Below, in pieces: positions 7,376 to 9,697 of a DNA stretch of 9,697 bases. Each line of letters starts with the position of its first letter. Positions within the stretch are counted from its first letter, which is position 1. Made by a program: the position numbers and the translations under genes. Origin of the DNA: Actinomycetota bacterium (GTDB lineage Bacteria > Actinomycetota > Thermoleophilia > Gaiellales > Gaiellaceae); contig JACDAS010000352.1 in assembly GCA_013695295.1 (NCBI GenBank), positions 1-9,697 of the forward strand, given 5' to 3'. The notes under the pieces were generated by a model. The model was not told where the DNA came from, searched no databases, and saw nothing but the letters and a program-made list of their open reading frames with translations.

Positions 7376-7390
7376 ATAAGCTCTGCTTAT
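7376..7390. promoter_or_regulatory. LysR-type operator, perfect dyad ATAAGC-N3-GCTTAT
   Basis: ATAAGCTCTGCTTAT has perfect 6-bp arms around a TCT spacer and contains the LysR-family T-N11-A core (T at 7377, A at 7389). It stands out as an AT-rich patch in GC-rich DNA, between the divergent polysaccharide operon and the LysR gene, which is where LysR-type regulators usually bind. A second, 11/15-identical copy occurs at 9340-9354. Binding by the adjacent LysR protein is inferred. Confidence 0.7.
7377..7382 (+). promoter_or_regulatory. Possible -10 element (TAAGCT) of the LysR gene, inside the operator
   Basis: TAAGCT fits TANNNT and is the only such hexamer I see on the plus strand between the two divergent starts. 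It would place transcription start near 7389, about 44 bases before the ATG, and inside the dyad, which would mean self-repression. A GGAG at 7419-7422 lies 10 bases before the ATG and can serve as ribosome binding site. No clear -35 is seen. Confidence 0.3.
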
Positions 7391-7432
7391 GTCGACCGAG
7401 GTCGGAGCGCTCCGGAGCGGAGCCTGACCCAG

Positions 7433-8326
7433 ATGGACACGCGGCAGCTTGCGGCCTTCTGCACCGTGGTCGAGCAGCGCAGCTTCTCGCGGGCGGCGGA
7501 GCGCCTCGGGATCACGCAACCCGCTGTGAGCCTGCAGGTTCAGTCGCTCGAGAAGCGCCTCGGTCGCCGGCTCCTCGACCGCTCGGGGCGCCGCGTCGAG
7601 CCGACCGAGGCCGGCGAGCGGCTCTACCGGGGTGCCCAGCGACTGCTCGCGCTCGAGGATCAGCTCGTCGAGGACGTCGCAGGCAGCGACGACCGCGAGC
7701 TCGGCGGGACGCTTGCGGTGGGGGCCTCGACCGGCCCGGGGGGCAGCGTCGTCCCGCTCTGCCTGGCCCAGTTCCAGCGGCTCCATCCGCAGCTCGCGGT
7801 CGCGCTCTCGGTGCACGACACGCAGCGGGTGATCGAGCTCGTGGCAGAGCGGGAGCTCGAGCTCGGAATCGTCGGCGCGCCGACCCGCCACCGGGCGGTC
7901 GTCAGCGAGCCGCTCTTCCGAGACGAGGTCGTCCTCGCCTGCCCGCCGGCGCACCGGTTCGCCGGACGCACGATCTCGACCGAGGAGCTGCGGGCCGAGC
8001 CCCTGATCGTCATGCAGGAGGGTGCCGGCGTCCGTCAGGTGATCGAGCAGGAGCTGCGCGCCGCGGGACTCCGCCTCCGGGATCTGGATGTTCGCCTCCA
8101 GCTCGGCTTGCAGGAGTCGGTCAAGAGCGCCGTTGCGGCCGGCTTCGGGGTCACCTTCATCTCCCGCTCGGCGGTCGGGGCCGAGCTGGCGGCGGGGACG
8201 CTCGCCTCGGCGAGAGTGGCGGGACTCGAGCCATCGCGCGAGATCTTCCTCGTCCGGGCGGCCGGCCGCACGCCGAGTAGGGCGGCCGAGGCCTTCGTCT
8301 CCTTCGCGCGGGAACGGCTGGGATGA
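7433..8326 (+). CDS. LysR-family transcriptional regulator
   Basis: A DNA-binding activator/repressor of 297 residues, the usual LysR length. The start is ATG at 7433, giving MDTRQLAAFCTVVEQRSFS, the standard LysR beginning. An upstream in-frame GTG at 7319 would run through the operator and into the divergent gene. The winged helix-turn-helix occupies residues 1-60 (FSRAAERLGITQPAVSLQVQ around 18-37), followed by the linker helix. The effector-binding region, from about residue 90 on, includes LGIVGAPT and GFGVTFISRSAV. It overlaps the next gene by four bases (ATGA), so regulator and enzyme are probably made together; LysR genes are more often divergent from their target. Likely binding sites are the dyads at 7376 and 9340. 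Maleylacetate reductase genes are often under LysR control (ClcR, TfdR, CatR types), but the inducer here is unknown. Confidence 0.95.
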   Translation: MDTRQLAAFCTVVEQRSFSRAAERLGITQPAVSLQVQSLEKRLGRRLLDRSGRRVEPTEAGERLYRGAQRLLALEDQLVEDVAGSDDRELGGTLAVGASTGPGGSVVPLCLAQFQRLHPQLAVALSVHDTQRVIELVAERELELGIVGAPTRHRAVVSEPLFRDEVVLACPPAHRFAGRTISTEELRAEPLIVMQEGAGVRQVIEQELRAAGLRLRDLDVRLQLGLQESVKSAVAAGFGVTFISRSAVGAELAAGTLASARVAGLEPSREIFLVRAAGRTPSRAAEAFVSFARERLG

Positions 8327-9297
8327 TCGTCCGCTGGGGGCTTTCCGCCCTGCCGGCGATCCTCGGGGAGATCGGCTCCTCGGCCCCCCTCGTCGTCACG
8401 ACACGTCGCTGGCGTGACCTCGAGCTGCCGGCCTCGCAGCGATTCCTGGGCGTCCGCCCGCACGCCGGGCGGGCGGGCGTCGAGGGGGCGATCGAAGCGG
8501 CTGGCGCGGCAGACGCGCTCGTGCCGGTCGGAGGCGGCAGCGCGATCGACACCGCCAAGGCCGTCTCGGCCGCCACCGGTCTTCCGGTGGTCTCGATCCC
8601 CACCACCTACTCGGGGGCGGAATGGACGGACTTCTACGGTGTTCGAGACGAGGAGGCACGACGCAAGGGAGGCGGCGCCGGCGCGCGCCTCGCCGGGATC
8701 GTCTACGAGCCGGAGCTGACGATCGGCCTCCCTCGCGCGGAGAGCGGCGGCACCGCCCTGAACGCGCTGGCGCACTGCGCGGAAGCGCTCTACGTCGCCG
8801 GCCGGACCGACGAAGGCGACCGGGAGGCGCTGGCCGGAGCTCGCCTGATCGCCGGCTGGCTTCCGCGCGTACTGGCGGACGGGGACGACCCCGAAGCCCG
8901 GCGCAACCTGCTCGAGGGGGCGATGCACGCCGGCGCCGCCCTCGGTGCCGCGGGCCTCGGCCTCGGCCACGCCATGGCTCAGGCCCTCGGCGGCCGCTAC
9001 GGCCTTCCGCACGGCGCGCTGAACGCGCTCTGCCTGCCGCCTGCTCTCCGCTTCAACGAGCCGGCGGCCCCCGGGGCGCTCGCCGCGCTCGGAGGCGCGA
9101 TCGGATCGGCCGACCCGGCGGAGCGGACGCGGGAGCTCGCGCGCCTGGCGGGGTTCGAGCGGCTCAGAGAGCTCGGCGTCCCGGAGGACGAGCTCGACCT
9201 GGTGGCCGAGCAGACGTCCGTGCGGGCGGGGGCGCGCGCCAATCCCCGGCAAGCGAGCCCGGCCGAGATCGCCGTTCTCCTCCGCTCGATCTGGTAG
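8323..9297 (+). CDS. Maleylacetate reductase-like iron-containing alcohol dehydrogenase family enzyme
   Basis: A 324-residue NAD(P)H-dependent dehydrogenase-fold protein. GGGSAIDTAKAV (70-81) is the cofactor-binding loop, and SIPTTYSGAEWTDFYGV (91-107) with VYEPELTIGLP (127-137) is typical of maleylacetate reductases, which turn maleylacetate into 3-oxoadipate in (hydroxy- or chloro-)aromatic degradation. At the metal site of the iron-ADH family, the first Asp is Asn147 (NALAH), as in maleylacetate reductases. His151, His216 and His230 are kept. The second histidine of the HxxxH motif is replaced by Gln220 (GHAMAQALGG). The N-terminus is shorter than usual (family about 350-360 residues). The ATG overlaps the LysR stop, giving translational coupling. 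A different carbonyl substrate is possible; no ring-cleavage dioxygenase lies in this window to support the aromatic pathway. Confidence 0.82.
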   Translation: MIVRWGLSALPAILGEIGSSAPLVVTTRRWRDLELPASQRFLGVRPHAGRAGVEGAIEAAGAADALVPVGGGSAIDTAKAVSAATGLPVVSIPTTYSGAEWTDFYGVRDEEARRKGGGAGARLAGIVYEPELTIGLPRAESGGTALNALAHCAEALYVAGRTDEGDREALAGARLIAGWLPRVLADGDDPEARRNLLEGAMHAGAALGAAGLGLGHAMAQALGGRYGLPHGALNALCLPPALRFNEPAAPGALAALGGAIGSADPAERTRELARLAGFERLRELGVPEDELDLVAEQTSVRAGARANPRQASPAEIAVLLRSIW

Positions 9298-9339
9298 TCA
9301 GCAGGGTCCGTCTCGGGAGAGGTGCCACCTTCGGGTCGA

Positions 9340-9354
9340 ATAATCCAGGCTTAT
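9340..9354. promoter_or_regulatory. Second LysR-type operator, ATAATC-N3-GCTTAT, upstream of the flavoprotein gene
   Basis: ATAATCCAGGCTTAT matches the dyad at 7376-7390 at 11 of 15 positions and at 11 of the 12 arm positions. It keeps the T-N11-A core (T9341, A9353). It ends 27 bases before the GTG of the flavoprotein gene and would overlap or abut the -35 region. The flanking bases TCAG and GAATT (9356-9364) also recur, in the same orientation, beside the first site when that is read on the minus strand. Regulation by the adjacent LysR is inferred. Confidence 0.65.
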
Positions 9355-9367
9355 CTCAGGAATTGAC

Positions 9368-9373
9368 TAGACT
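9368..9373 (+). promoter_or_regulatory. Candidate -10 element (TAGACT) of the flavoprotein gene
   Basis: TAGACT fits TANNNT and ends 8 bases before the GTG at 9382, predicting a leaderless or nearly leaderless transcript. This matches the lack of a Shine-Dalgarno sequence in the region just upstream. The -35 position is poor (CCAGGC at 9345-9350) and is occupied by the LysR-type dyad, consistent with an activator-dependent promoter. The promoter implies the flavoprotein gene is not only read through from the reductase gene 84 bases upstream. Confidence 0.5.
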
Positions 9374-9381
9374 GGCTCACC

Positions 9382-9697
9382 GTGAACCGTCTGCATTTCG
9401 ACGTGCTCGTCGTCGGCAGTGGCGCTGCCGGGCTGGCCGCGGCCGTTTCTGCCGAGCGCGCCGGCGCGCGCGTCGGCCTCGTCACGAAGGGGACGGTGCA
9501 GTCGTGCAACTCGGCCAAGGCGCAGGGGGGAATCCAGGCGGCCTTCGCGCCTGACGACTCACCCGCGCAGCACGCCGAGGACGTGGTGCGGAGCTCGCAC
9601 GAGACGGCAGATCCGAGACTCGTGGAGGTGCTCACATCCGATGCTCCCGGCGCGATCGAGTGGCTCGAGAGTCTGGGGGTCGAGTTCACGCGCGAGA
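9382..9697 (+). CDS. FAD-dependent oxidoreductase, fumarate reductase/succinate dehydrogenase/L-aspartate oxidase superfamily (N-terminal part)
   Basis: The first 105 codons of a flavoprotein that runs off the window. The start is GTG; an in-frame TGA at 9364-9366 rules out any earlier start. DVLVVGSGAAGLAAAVSAERAG (7-28) is a Rossmann FAD-binding motif. SAKAQGGIQAAFAPDDS (44-60) and HAEDVVRSSHETAD (64-77) with AIEWLESLGVEFTR (91-104) are typical of the SdhA/FrdA/NadB superfamily. At the place where SdhA and FrdA carry the histidine that binds FAD covalently (the SHTVAAQGG motif), this protein has Asn43, so FAD is probably held non-covalently, as in NadB. Whether it is an L-aspartate oxidase, a soluble fumarate reductase or another oxidoreductase cannot be settled without the C-terminal catalytic residues. 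The operator upstream links it to the neighbouring LysR gene. Confidence 0.88.
   Translation, partial: MNRLHFDVLVVGSGAAGLAAAVSAERAGARVGLVTKGTVQSCNSAKAQGGIQAAFAPDDSPAQHAEDVVRSSHETADPRLVEVLTSDAPGAIEWLESLGVEFTRE

Noticed and set aside
7319..7432. Extension of the LysR gene to a GTG at 7319
   Set aside because: The added 38 residues have no LysR similarity and would cover the divergent promoter and operator and overlap the sugar transferase start.

Overview
The window is GC-rich, roughly 70% by eye, with tightly packed genes. Several genes have TANNNT-type -10 hexamers directly ahead of their start codons and no good Shine-Dalgarno sequence. It also carries a UvrD2-like helicase with a C-terminal HRDC domain. 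Together these point to an actinobacterium. Thermoleophilia (Gaiella/Solirubrobacter-like) is my best guess, but that placement is inference.

Layout. (1) 1-1754 (+): most of a membrane-anchored nucleotide-sugar dehydratase/epimerase of the CapD/WbpM/PglF type, cut at its 5' end by the window edge. (2) 1844-3703 (+): a free-standing UvrD2-like DNA helicase. (3) 3702-3746: a short convergent intergenic stretch with a perfect GC palindrome and three tandem AGGCCTAGG units. (4) 7337-3743 (-): a compact three-gene surface-polysaccharide operon, transcribed as phosphoglycosyl transferase, then glutamine-dependent asparagine-synthetase-like amidotransferase (asnB), then a DUF354 GT-B-like protein. 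Its junctions are an 11-base gap and a 4-base overlap. (5) 7338-7432: a divergent control region with a perfect LysR-type operator. (6) 7433-9297 (+): a LysR-family regulator overlapping by 4 bases with a maleylacetate-reductase-like iron-ADH-family enzyme. (7) 9382-end (+): the first 105 codons of a fumarate reductase/succinate dehydrogenase/L-aspartate oxidase-superfamily flavoprotein.

How they fit together. The dehydratase, phosphoglycosyl transferase, amidotransferase and DUF354 protein look like parts of one glycan pathway: make a modified UDP-sugar, load it on a lipid carrier, amidate, transfer. The helicase gene sits between the two parts. The right-hand part looks like a small metabolic regulon. 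The most interesting signal is in the non-coding DNA. A 15-bp dyad, ATAAGC-TCT-GCTTAT, lies between the polysaccharide operon and the LysR gene. A near-copy, ATAATC-CAG-GCTTAT, followed by the same downstream TCAG/GAATT elements, lies just ahead of the flavoprotein gene. This predicts that the LysR protein controls the flavoprotein, itself, and possibly the polysaccharide operon.

There are no RNA genes, insertion sequences, CRISPR arrays or phage genes that I can support, and no gene-free stretch longer than about 100 bases.
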